Of a stretch of DNA of 64,000 bases, positions 34,544 through 41,940 are shown piece after piece. This DNA comes from WTFY01 sp965214675 (GTDB lineage: Bacteria; Pseudomonadota; Gammaproteobacteria; UBA4575). Where the stretch lies: assembly GCA_965214675.1 (NCBI GenBank), contig OZ243969.1, positions 1,804,864 to 1,868,863 on the forward strand, read 5' to 3'. The position numbers and the translations under genes were made by a program. Positions within the stretch are counted from its first letter, which is position 1; each line of letters begins with the position of its first letter. The notes beneath the pieces were generated by a model. It was given only the letters and a program-made list of their open reading frames with translations. It did no database searches and had not been told where the DNA came from.

Positions 34544-34581
34544 TGCACTGAAATGGTGCATTTTTGCACTAAAATCTTGCG
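34544..34581 (-). promoter_or_regulatory. Tandem NtrC-type binding sites upstream of cynS
   Basis: TGCACTGAAATGGTGCA (34544-34560) is a perfect TGCAC-N7-GTGCA palindrome of NtrC type, centred about 110 bp upstream of the predicted cynS start. A second copy, TGCACTAAAATCTTGCG (34565-34581), has one conserved half and lies 21 bp, two helical turns, further upstream. The position and phasing are those of enhancer sites for a sigma-54 promoter. Confidence 0.7.
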
Positions 34582-34650
34582 GCTGGCTGTTTATAAGGAC
34601 TCGTGAATATGAAACTTACAGACACGCGTTATTTCGCACCCAATCCGGAA

Positions 34651-35583
34651 TTACTGCATGCTTTTCGTCTGAAGCATCGCTGAAGACCATTCCGAGGCAA
34701 GCTCCAGGAAGGCGAGGCATGCGGGACTTTTGTACCCGCTTTTGTGCCAGATCATGCTGACCGTGTGATGAGGAAGTTCTGGCATGACTTCAATAGGATG
34801 GAGTCCCCTTTGTGTGTTGATGATGGTACTGGGCAGGACTGTGGCCAGTGAACCCAGTTCAACCATCTCAATGATCACCGTCAGTGAATTGGTCTCAATC
34901 ACATTTCGTGGTTCAATACCGTAGTCATGGCAATAGCGATCAATATGATGTCGAAGGGCAAAGTCGGTATTCAGCTGTACCAGGGACTCCTTGCCAAAGT
35001 CCTGGGCATTGAGATGTTTTTTTCGTTTGGCGCGGGGATGCGCATCGCCGACGGCAAGATAAAGGGCCTCCTCGAACAAGGTAAAAGTTTCCGTATTACT
35101 GGAGGCTTCCTCGGAATCGGAGGGCTTGCTGAATGCGATTCCGATGTCAATTCGGGCCTCTGATATTGCAGGCTCAATATCATCTTGGGGCATATCCAGT
35201 GTGCTCAGCGTGATGCCAGGATACAGATGGTGATAGCGGGCCAGTAAGGAGCACGTCAGGTAGTCTGTTATTGGCGTCCACCCCAGTCGCAGTGAGCCAC
35301 GACTGAGATCTTGAACATCCTGGATCGCCCGGGTACCGATGTTCAATTCTCCCCATGCACGGCGTGCATGCTGCAGAAAGATTTTCCCGGCATCGGTCAG
35401 TTGTACAGAGCGGCCCGACCGGTCCAGCAGGGGTGACTGCAGGTAATCTTCCAGTTGTTTGATTTGCTGGGATAACGTGGGCTGTGAAACATGCAAGGCC
35501 TCTGCCGCACGCGTATAGCTGCCATATTCTGCTATGGCAATCAGGTACTGGAGAGAACGTGGGAAGATGTCCCGTCGGTCCAT
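34651..35583 (-). CDS. LysR-family regulator, CynR-like
   Basis: A 310-aa LysR-type regulator whose N-terminal helix-turn-helix (EYGSYTRAAEALHVSQPTLS) and linker (DRSGRSVQLTDAGK) follow E. coli CynR closely. So do the effector-domain segments RGSLRLGWTP and DIGIAFSKPSD. CynR responds to cyanate. The gene is divergent from the thiocyanate hydrolase operon and upstream of cynS on the same strand. It probably senses cyanate or thiocyanate and controls scnBAC. Its start codon lies inside an ATAG-N7-CTAT dyad, consistent with autoregulation. Confidence 0.88.
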   Translation of the reverse strand: MDRRDIFPRSLQYLIAIAEYGSYTRAAEALHVSQPTLSQQIKQLEDYLQSPLLDRSGRSVQLTDAGKIFLQHARRAWGELNIGTRAIQDVQDLSRGSLRLGWTPITDYLTCSLLARYHHLYPGITLSTLDMPQDDIEPAISEARIDIGIAFSKPSDSEEASSNTETFTLFEEALYLAVGDAHPRAKRKKHLNAQDFGKESLVQLNTDFALRHHIDRYCHDYGIEPRNVIETNSLTVIIEMVELGSLATVLPSTIINTQRGLHPIEVMPELPHHTVSMIWHKSGYKSPACLAFLELASEWSSAMLQTKSMQ

Positions 35584-35596
35584 AGTTAAACCCTAT
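35582..35596. promoter_or_regulatory. ATAG-N7-CTAT dyad, candidate LysR operator (scn side)
   Basis: ATAGTTAAACCCTAT has perfect 4-bp arms around seven bases and satisfies the LysR T-N11-A rule. It overlaps the regulator's start codon and lies about 180 bases upstream of scnB. The same arms with the same spacing occur upstream of the porin gene at 43715-43729. A nearby CCCTATAA element repeats at 35591 and 35668. Confidence 0.5.
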
Positions 35597-35776
35597 AAGT
35601 TTGATAAATATAAAGTCTTGGATTAATAACATAACTCCATTAGACTTGTCATTACCTCACATTAAGGCCCTATAAAATTAGTATATAAGCGAATTCTAAA
35701 GTACACCGAATCACCCAACATGCAAGGCAACTTGTTTGACATCCGGATATGCGAAAAATAAGAGGAGTTCAAAACT

Positions 35777-36208
35777 ATGCCATCTGATACCAGACAGAAA
35801 GTAATGCGGCACATTGACATAGTCGGTCAATTGCAACCAGCTTTACATCAGCCGCAGCATGCCCCCCTTCCCACTGCTATTGATAACGCTCATTTCAGAG
35901 CCTACATGCGTACTTCACACGATGTAGGTGGAGAGCCCGATGTGTCAATTGAGTGGCATGAAAAAGAAGAAGAACAGTGGGAATTAAACACCTACGTGAC
36001 GTGCGAGTGTTTGGCATGGCGCGGTGTATGGAATGCCGAGGAAAGACGACGTCGGCAGAATGTCGACTTGGGTCAAACACAATACCTGGGTTTGCCTTAT
36101 TACGGGCGTTGGCTGCTATCTGCTGCAAGGATCATGGTGGATAAGCAGCATATTACTCTCACAGAATTAATGAATAAGATCGATGAGGTGAAAAAGCGAC
36201 ATGAGTAG
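35777..36208 (+). CDS. scnB: Thiocyanate hydrolase beta subunit (ScnB)
   Basis: Part of cobalt-dependent thiocyanate hydrolase, which converts thiocyanate and water to carbonyl sulfide and ammonia. This 143-aa subunit corresponds to the N-terminal half of nitrile hydratase beta. HDVGGEPD and the Trp/His-containing EWHEKEEEQWELN segment are characteristic, as is the C-terminal helix YYGRWLLSAARIMVD. The gene order scnB-scnA-scnC and the splitting of the nitrile hydratase beta chain into two proteins are hallmarks of ScnABC. A GAGGAG site precedes the ATG. It overlaps scnA by eight bases. Confidence 0.9.
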   Translation: MPSDTRQKVMRHIDIVGQLQPALHQPQHAPLPTAIDNAHFRAYMRTSHDVGGEPDVSIEWHEKEEEQWELNTYVTCECLAWRGVWNAEERRRRQNVDLGQTQYLGLPYYGRWLLSAARIMVDKQHITLTELMNKIDEVKKRHE

Positions 36209-36554
36209 AGGTCATCATGCTGAAAAAGCGACCGGCAAGGGCGATCCACAATGCTTTGTAGGGGAAGCTCCGCCGCCAAAGTTTAAAGTCGGGGATCGCG
36301 TAAGGATCCGGGATTTGCCAGACATTTTCTATACCCGATGCCAAGTGTATACGCGGGGTGCCGAAGGGGTGGTCGCGGTTGTCACACATGAAAGTCCTGC
36401 CCCTGAGGATGAGGCCTGGGATAATGTGGATGCACCCGAGTGGTTCTACATTGTGCGCTTCAAGCAGAAGGAGCTTTGGTCGGAATATCCTGATGTTTAC
36501 GCGAATGACACTTTGCAGACAGAATTTTCAGAACGTTGGCTAGAGCCTGTTTAA
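36201..36554 (+). CDS. scnA: Thiocyanate hydrolase alpha subunit (ScnA)
   Basis: A 117-aa protein equivalent to the C-terminal half of nitrile hydratase beta, an SH3-like barrel. It shows KFKVGDRVRIRDL, a TRGAEGVV turn and EWFYIVRFKQKELW, ending in the conserved ERWLEPV. It packs against the catalytic gamma subunit. It overlaps scnB by eight bases, so the two are translationally coupled. The N-terminal 25 residues are hydrophilic and probably flexible. Confidence 0.9.
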   Translation: MSRGHHAEKATGKGDPQCFVGEAPPPKFKVGDRVRIRDLPDIFYTRCQVYTRGAEGVVAVVTHESPAPEDEAWDNVDAPEWFYIVRFKQKELWSEYPDVYANDTLQTEFSERWLEPV

Positions 36555-36601
36555 GCTTGGCTGACTGTATCGATAAAAAGAATTGAATAGAGAGGAACGA
36601 A

Positions 36602-37294
36602 ATGGCAGAGAAACATAAGCCCGCACCTATGGTGGATGAAGTAAGTGACTTTGAGGTTCTGGAAGTTGCCGTTCGAGAGTTGGCTATTGAAAAGGGTCTT
36701 TTTAGCGCTGAAGATCATCGGCGTTTTGCAGAATTTGCACATAGCATAGGCCCTTTACCTGCAGCGCGACTCGTGGCGAAGTCCTGGCTGGACCCTGAGT
36801 TTAAAAAACTGGCTCTGGAAGACGGGTTTACCGCTAGCAAGGAAGTTGGAATCGACTGGCTGAATCCGACAGGATTTGGGACACCCAGTGATTATTGTGA
36901 CCTGCGTGTCCTTGAAAACACGCCGTCGGTGCATCATGTGGTCGTGTGCACATTATGTTCATGCTATCCCAGACCGATCCTGGGCCATTCTCCTGAGTGG
37001 TACAGGACTCCAAATTATCGTCGCAGACTGGTTCGCTGGCCACGCCAGGTGTTGTCAGAGTTTGGTTTGCAAATTCCAGCAGATGTTGAGGTCAGGGTTG
37101 AGGACTCGAATCAGAAATGCCGTTTCATGGTCATGCCTATGCGGCCTGAGGGCACTGAGGACTGGAGTGAAGATCAGCTGGCTGAAATTGTTACACGTGA
37201 TTGCATGCTGGGAGTTGCATTACCACATCCGGAGCGCAAGGCTGATGACAAGCGGCCCGTACATAAGGCAGCCAACCCGGTTCACGGGCATTGA
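36602..37294 (+). CDS. scnC: Thiocyanate hydrolase gamma subunit, catalytic (ScnC)
   Basis: The 230-aa catalytic chain, homologous to nitrile hydratase alpha. The metal site VCTLCSC has Cys116, Cys119, Ser120 and Cys121. The Thr in the second position marks the cobalt type rather than the iron type (VCSLCSC). Two of the cysteines are expected to be oxidised post-translationally. Following blocks YPRPILGHSPEWYRTPNYRR and RWPRQVLSEFG are typical of the ScnC branch. It lies 47 bases after scnA and is followed after six bases by the P15K-like gene. Cobalt need links it to the CbtB-like gene downstream. Confidence 0.93.
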   Translation: MAEKHKPAPMVDEVSDFEVLEVAVRELAIEKGLFSAEDHRRFAEFAHSIGPLPAARLVAKSWLDPEFKKLALEDGFTASKEVGIDWLNPTGFGTPSDYCDLRVLENTPSVHHVVVCTLCSCYPRPILGHSPEWYRTPNYRRRLVRWPRQVLSEFGLQIPADVEVRVEDSNQKCRFMVMPMRPEGTEDWSEDQLAEIVTRDCMLGVALPHPERKADDKRPVHKAANPVHGH

Positions 37295-37300
37295 TGCAGC

Positions 37301-37696
37301 GTGATGGACGACGCCACAGAAAAAAATGCCCCAGGAGCTGATCCGGCGAGCAATATGCCGGAATTTTCTTCTGTGTCTTTGCTGGAGAAGATTCGCACGC
37401 AGGGAAAAGCCTGGAAGGACCTGGCAAATCAATACGGTGTGGACAACCCGGATCCTCCATGGAAGATAAATTTGGATTCAACCTGTGAGGCACTTTCTGC
37501 TGAGCAGTGTGCGCTCCCGGTACTGGAGCGCAGAAATGAAGAGGATACGCTCTCCGAGAGCATGTACAAAGACGTTCCTTATCCGGAACGACAACTGCTC
37601 GCCCTGGCTCATTCCATGATTCAGCGCGGCTTGATAGATGAGGATGAACTTGCGCTTCGCATGAAGTATGTCAGCAAGCGACTAAACAGCGTCTGA
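37301..37696 (+). CDS. Thiocyanate hydrolase activator (P15K-like) / nitrile hydratase accessory protein
   Basis: A 131-aa acidic protein following scnC by six bases. The size, position and sequence (LLEKIRTQGKAWKDLANQYG, LPVLERRNEEDTLSES, YPERQLLALAHSMIQRGLID) fit the P15K family. P15K promotes cobalt loading and cysteine maturation of ScnC and is related to the N-terminal part of nitrile hydratase beta. The start is GTG at 37301 or ATG at 37304. Without such a protein the hydrolase is expected to be poorly active. Confidence 0.82.
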   Translation: MMDDATEKNAPGADPASNMPEFSSVSLLEKIRTQGKAWKDLANQYGVDNPDPPWKINLDSTCEALSAEQCALPVLERRNEEDTLSESMYKDVPYPERQLLALAHSMIQRGLIDEDELALRMKYVSKRLNSV

Positions 37697-37772
37697 CGGG
37701 GCAATCACAGGTAGCAGGGCATCAGGTAGAGAGCATGACTGAAAGTCAACGATAACAAGGACAACATACTCT

Positions 37773-38135
37773 ATGGCAAATATATTCATGAAGTCTTCAT
37801 GGGGGAGTGATGATCCCACACGGGCAGCTATGGTGTTTGGGCATGCAAATGCCTTGGCAAGTGCGGGACATGAGGTACGGATATTCCTACTCGGGGAAGC
37901 AGTCTGCCTGGCCCGGCCGGTAGTGCGGGAAAATATGATTCCCGTGGGGTGGCCGTCTGTTGCGACTCAATGGGATGAGGCAATTGGGAATGGGGTCAGG
38001 ATTGAATGCTGTGGTGCATGCTCCAGAGCCAGAGGACTAAGTGAAGACGACATGGCAAAAGCCGGTGCACAACCCGGCAATCCTGATACCTTTGTGGAAA
38101 GCGTAGAATGGTCCGATAAGATCATTGCCGAATGA
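37773..38135 (+). CDS. DsrE-family sulfur-relay-like protein
   Basis: A 120-aa soluble protein of the DsrE/DsrF fold. It starts with the strand MANIFMKSSWGSDDPTRAAMVF, then AGHEVRIFLLGEAVCLAR, then the cysteine-containing loop IECCGACSRARGL where DsrE-type proteins carry their persulfide cysteine. DsrE proteins accept or pass sulfane sulfur in sulfur oxidation. Its place inside the thiocyanate hydrolase operon suggests that it handles sulfur from thiocyanate or carbonyl sulfide (inference). AAGGA precedes the ATG. Confidence 0.78.
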   Translation: MANIFMKSSWGSDDPTRAAMVFGHANALASAGHEVRIFLLGEAVCLARPVVRENMIPVGWPSVATQWDEAIGNGVRIECCGACSRARGLSEDDMAKAGAQPGNPDTFVESVEWSDKIIAE

Positions 38136-38158
38136 ACATGAGACAGGATCGAACAAGT

Positions 38159-38175
38159 TTGGCTTGGTTCTTGCT
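38159..38175 (+). promoter_or_regulatory. Sigma-54-like promoter upstream of the cluster's ABC importer
   Basis: TTGGCTTGGTTCTTGCT keeps the GG-N10-GC spacing (38161-38162, 38173-38174) and the -12 TTGCT, with two changes in the -24 box. Predicted start near 38186 gives a leader of about 75 bases to the ATPase gene. It is weaker than the other three sites in this window and may be fortuitous. Confidence 0.4.
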
Positions 38176-38260
38176 TGGGACACTATGCAGGGAATGCATG
38201 TAGAGAGATGAAGCAGCTCGTAATATTAGGTATAGACCGACACAGAGGTAGGAAGCATAT

Positions 38261-39091
38261 ATGGAAAAACGCAAAGGCGTACACATTAATATCAAGGATC
38301 TTACCCACCGCTATACCTCTAAGAGCCCCATTACCTTTGAGAAAGTCAACATTGAGGCCGACCCGGGAGAGGCACTGGTCATCATTGGAAGGTCCGGTTG
38401 CGGCAAGTCAACCCTTTTGCATATTTTGGCAGGCTTGCTGGAAAAATCGAGCGGGATTGTCCGTCTCGACGAGAAAGATGTTACGGAGCCTTCATCCCAT
38501 TGGATAATGATGTTTCAGGCGCCTCATCTTTTCCCGTGGATGACGGTGGAACAGAATGTAGGTACTGGCTTGCGGTTTGCCCATTGGCCAGAAAAAAAAA
38601 TGAAAAAACGCATTGCCGAGGTGATTAATCTGGTGAGTCTTGACGAGTACGCAAAAAACAATACGCAAGATCTGTCGGGTGGTCAGCAGCAGCGTGTTGC
38701 GCTCGCACGCTCCCTGGTAATGGAGCCTGACCTGCTCCTGCTTGACGAGCCTTTTTCTGCACTAGATGCTTTTACTCGCGCGACGCTGCAAAAAGATGTC
38801 AGGGCCATTTCAAAGCAACTGGGGTTCAACTTGGTAATGGTGACTCACGATATAGATGAAGCGGTGATCATGGCTGATCGCGCTCTGGTTATGGCAGGTT
38901 CGCCTGGCAAAATTGTCCATGACTTCAAGGTGGATCTTGATGATCCGCGTGAAAGACAGGATCCAAAGGTACAGGCGATGCGTGTGAGCTTAATGGAAAT
39001 TTTCCATCATGCTGCAGGCGTTTCTGTGAACGATTCCAACATGGAAGGAGATGATGCTAACCAATCGGACATAGAGTTGGTTGGTAACTAA
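38261..39091 (+). CDS. ABC transporter ATPase (NrtD/TauB type), thiocyanate/cyanate cluster
   Basis: A 276-aa ATPase with Walker A GRSGCGKST, signature LSGGQQQR, Walker B LLLLDEPFSALD and switch histidine MVTHDIDEA. It is the first gene of a three-gene anion importer (ATPase, binding protein, permease), the reverse gene order of the island nrtABD. The C-terminal 30 residues are acidic and variable. The partner binding protein and the neighbourhood suggest thiocyanate or cyanate as substrate, but this is inferred from context only. Confidence 0.9.
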   Translation: MEKRKGVHINIKDLTHRYTSKSPITFEKVNIEADPGEALVIIGRSGCGKSTLLHILAGLLEKSSGIVRLDEKDVTEPSSHWIMMFQAPHLFPWMTVEQNVGTGLRFAHWPEKKMKKRIAEVINLVSLDEYAKNNTQDLSGGQQQRVALARSLVMEPDLLLLDEPFSALDAFTRATLQKDVRAISKQLGFNLVMVTHDIDEAVIMADRALVMAGSPGKIVHDFKVDLDDPRERQDPKVQAMRVSLMEIFHHAAGVSVNDSNMEGDDANQSDIELVGN

Positions 39092-39157
39092 AAGAATGTC
39101 TGAAAGTGCACTTCAGACCCTATTAACTACGAGAGTAACGATTTGAGGAATTCCGAC

Positions 39158-40450
39158 ATGAAGAAAATTTACGAGAAACATGGCGATGGGGTACAGATTG
39201 ATGATCCCAAACTCGCCATAGAGTATGACCCGCTGTTTAAGGGGGCGTTAGGTACCGGTATCAACCGGCGCGAATTGCTGCAGGTAGGAGGACTTGCTGC
39301 ATTGGGTGGCGGGGCAGGGGCCTTGCCCATGCCAAGCTTTGCCAAGAAAAAATGGGACCCGGTAATCAAGATCGGCTACATCCCCATCACGGATGCGGCA
39401 GCTCTGCTGATTGCGCATGATCAGGGCTATTTCAAGGACGAAGGCATTGATTCTGTGAAGCCAACACTGATCCGTGGTTGGTCGCCCTTGGTAGAAGCCT
39501 TTGCAGCTCATCGCTTCAACCTGACCCATATGCTGATCCCGATTCCAGTGTGGATGCGTTATAACAACAAGTATCCGATCAAGATCACTGCTTGGGACCA
39601 CACCAACGGTTCGGCGGTATTGGTAGGTAAGAAGAGCGGTATCAATGAACCCAAGGACTTTGGCGGTAAACAGTTTGCTGTGCCGTACTGGTACTCGATC
39701 CACAACATTGTTTCGCAAAGAATCATGAAAGCGGCTGGTATCAAGCCAGTGATCAGACCACAGTCTGCGAAGCTGGCAGATGATGAGTGCAACTTCCTGG
39801 TGTTGGCACCGCCGTCCATGCCGCCTGCACTGGCTGCGGGAACGATTGATGGCTACTGTGTGGCTGAGCCGTTTAACGCCCTGGGCGAGCTTAAAGCGGG
39901 TGGAAAGGTACTACGCTTTACAGGTGATGCATGGAAAGGACACCCTTGCTGCGTTGTAGTCATGCATGAAGAGGATGCTATGGACCCCGATCGTGCTGCA
40001 TGGGCACAGGGAGTACATAATGCGGTAGTCAGAGCCCAGATTCATCTGGCTGAAAACAGGGAAGCCATGTCGGAACTGCTCTCGCGTGACGGTAAAGGCT
40101 ATTTGCCTGTCCCGAAAGAGGTTGTGAAGCGAGCAATGATGTTTTATGACCCTGCGTACTACAAAAATCCTCAGGCAATCAAGCATCCTGAATGGGATCA
40201 GAACCGTATTGATTTTCAGGCATGGCCATACCGGTCAGCGACAGAGCTCGTCGTTAGCGATCTGAAAGAAACGGTAGTTACGGGGGATGCGCGGTTCCTG
40301 GACACGCTCACGCCTCAGCATGTAGCCAATGACCTTGTCAATTATGACTACGTGAAGAACGCATTGGAGTCACATCCCAAGTGGAGAAACGATGCGAGCG
40401 TGCCGCAAGAAGGTGATCCGTATATCCGTTCGGAGGTGTTTGTACTTTGA
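39158..40450 (+). CDS. NrtA-family anion-binding protein with Tat-type signal
   Basis: A 430-aa periplasmic binding protein related to NrtA/CmpA: VIKIGYIPITDAAALLIAHD, YFKDEG and GTIDGYCVAEPFN. A twin-arginine motif, INRRELLQVGG (Arg37-Arg38), precedes the hydrophobic segment, so export is probably by Tat, unlike the Sec signal of the island NrtA. The n-region before RR is unusually long (about 36 residues). The ATG at 39158 has GAGG nine bases upstream; a TTG five codons earlier is less likely. The neighbouring hydrolase and cyanase point to thiocyanate or cyanate binding. Confidence 0.87.
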   Translation: MKKIYEKHGDGVQIDDPKLAIEYDPLFKGALGTGINRRELLQVGGLAALGGGAGALPMPSFAKKKWDPVIKIGYIPITDAAALLIAHDQGYFKDEGIDSVKPTLIRGWSPLVEAFAAHRFNLTHMLIPIPVWMRYNNKYPIKITAWDHTNGSAVLVGKKSGINEPKDFGGKQFAVPYWYSIHNIVSQRIMKAAGIKPVIRPQSAKLADDECNFLVLAPPSMPPALAAGTIDGYCVAEPFNALGELKAGGKVLRFTGDAWKGHPCCVVVMHEEDAMDPDRAAWAQGVHNAVVRAQIHLAENREAMSELLSRDGKGYLPVPKEVVKRAMMFYDPAYYKNPQAIKHPEWDQNRIDFQAWPYRSATELVVSDLKETVVTGDARFLDTLTPQHVANDLVNYDYVKNALESHPKWRNDASVPQEGDPYIRSEVFVL

Positions 40451-41304
40451 GTAACGGAAAAGTAGATGTAGCTGATGTAGATGCAGGCACAAGTACGGCT
40501 GCATCTTCAAAAGCTAGGTCAAATACTTCGACTGCAAAGTCGATGGGTAAGAGCCTGTTCAATTGGGCAGCTGGCTTGGGGATCCTGTTTGTATTTTGGT
40601 GGTTTGGAGGCTATCTCATTGAGATCAATCCTGACACCACGAACTTCAAGGACTTTGGGCCAATTCCAACGTTCAAGGCATTCCCGGAGCTTTTTGCGAT
40701 CGGCAAGATACAGGCAGCAGTCACAACAAGTGGTTATCGCTTGGGTGCCGGTCTGCTTATAGCCATTGTCGCGGGTGTACCCATTGGGATTTTGTTGGGT
40801 CGTAGTACGATTTTCCGTGAACTCAGTAATTCGCCGTTTCAGTTGATCCGTATGATTAGCCCGCTTTCATGGGAGCCAATCGCGGTCATCGTATTTGCCA
40901 CCTGGAATGGAGCAATCGTATTTCTGATTGCTGTAGCCGCCATCTGGCCAGTCGTGTTTGCTACGGCAGCAGGCTTGGCCAAGGTGGACCCGGCCTGGTT
41001 CAAGGTTGCCCGCAACCTAGGGGCAAAGCCATGGCATATGGTGACGGAAATTATCCTGCCCGCAATTTTGTTTGATATCCTGACCGGTGTTCGACTGGCA
41101 TTGGGTGTCGGATGGATTGTACTGGTGCCGGCAGAATTTCTTGGAGTCACTTCAGGGCTTGGCTACTCCATAGCAGATGCCAGGGAAACACTCTCCTATG
41201 ACCAACTGACTGCGATGGTGCTCACTATTGGTGTAATGGGCTACATACTTGACAGCTCCCTTGCGATGCTGATCAAACGCTACAGTTGGCACCATGCAAG
41301 GTGA
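40447..41304 (+). CDS. ABC transporter permease (NrtB/TauC type)
   Basis: A 285-aa permease with six predicted helices and the EAA-type loop KVARNLGAKPWHMVTEIILP. It starts with TTG at 40447, four bases inside the binding-protein gene, supported by GGAGG ten bases upstream. This overlap implies translational coupling. It completes the importer and is followed after 63 bases by the CbtB-like gene. Confidence 0.88.
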   Translation: MSNGKVDVADVDAGTSTAASSKARSNTSTAKSMGKSLFNWAAGLGILFVFWWFGGYLIEINPDTTNFKDFGPIPTFKAFPELFAIGKIQAAVTTSGYRLGAGLLIAIVAGVPIGILLGRSTIFRELSNSPFQLIRMISPLSWEPIAVIVFATWNGAIVFLIAVAAIWPVVFATAAGLAKVDPAWFKVARNLGAKPWHMVTEIILPAILFDILTGVRLALGVGWIVLVPAEFLGVTSGLGYSIADARETLSYDQLTAMVLTIGVMGYILDSSLAMLIKRYSWHHAR

Positions 41305-41367
41305 GCGAATACTGGATAAATGAAAATTAATTAGTGCTTTAAACTAAATCGAGGACAAGAGATAACT

Positions 41368-41562
41368 ATGCAAAATCAGATAGCAACCAGTTCAAAACTG
41401 CGTGATGTAACGATATCAAAGGCTACGTGGCGGCCACTACAGATTGCCGCCGCCTTTTTGTTGGGGGCCGTAATCTTGTATGGTGTGGGATTTGCAAATT
41501 CAGCTGCAGTGCACAATGCAGCCCATGATGTGCGCCACACCCAAGTATTCCCTTGCCACTAG
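41368..41562 (+). CDS. CbtB-like protein, orphan copy in the thiocyanate cluster
   Basis: A 64-aa protein with one helix (about residues 24-44) and the CbtB metal motif HNAAHDVRHTQVFPCH. It is nearly identical in pattern to the CbtB at 30503. No cbtA lies beside it; the only CbtA in the window is 11 kb away. Its position behind a cobalt-enzyme operon suggests cobalt supply for ScnC, perhaps sharing CbtA with the other operon. It ends in Cys-His like the other copy. A strong hairpin follows. Confidence 0.82.
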   Translation: MQNQIATSSKLRDVTISKATWRPLQIAAAFLLGAVILYGVGFANSAAVHNAAHDVRHTQVFPCH

Positions 41563-41607
41563 GCATTTGGGAAACATTACAGGAAACTACTGAGAATTCC
41601 TCTCGAT

Positions 41608-41650
41608 GGCTTGGCTAATGGTCAGGATGACCATTGGCCAAGCCTGTATT
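41608..41650 (+). terminator. Rho-independent terminator after the thiocyanate cluster
   Basis: GGCTTGGCTAATGGTCA pairs over 17 positions (one G-U) with TGACCATTGGCCAAGCC across a three-base loop, followed by TGTATTTTT. It ends the scn/ABC/cbtB transcription unit. Confidence 0.8.
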
Positions 41651-41867
41651 TTTGGCTGGCTTGTAATTTTGAATTCAGGCTGCCCTCTCAGGCGCTATAA
41701 CTTGCCTTACCTGTAGAGCATACCTGTCTACACGGCTAAAATTTATCCTCCTCTGGAGAATTACTGACTCAATTAGGTAGAGATCATCCCGCCAATCATG
41801 AACGGTGCAGGTTAGCTTACTCGAGTTGAACTGGATTCGACGAGTAGAGAGAGTAGTAGTTGTGCCC

Positions 41868-41904
41868 AAAAAAAGAGGGGTGCAATCTGCACCCCTCGGG
41901 TTTT
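41868..41904 (-). terminator. Rho-independent terminator of the porin gene
   Basis: GAGGGGTGCA and TGCACCCCTC form a 10-bp stem with a three-base loop (41875-41897). On the minus strand it is followed by seven T residues, about 40 bases beyond the porin stop. A shorter T-run on the other side could make it bidirectional. Confidence 0.85.
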
Positions 41905-41940
41905 GTGATATGACTTGCCTTTTGGCTAAAAGAGCCCAGG

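Noticed and set aside
34609..34683. A 24-codon open frame with a weak ribosome site between cynS and the LysR gene
   Set aside because: It overlaps the end of the LysR gene on the opposite strand, shows no family feature and is probably fortuitous.
35777..37294. Nitrile hydratase instead of thiocyanate hydrolase
   Set aside because: The beta chain is split into two small proteins in the order B-A-C and the activator is P15K-like, which is the thiocyanate hydrolase arrangement.
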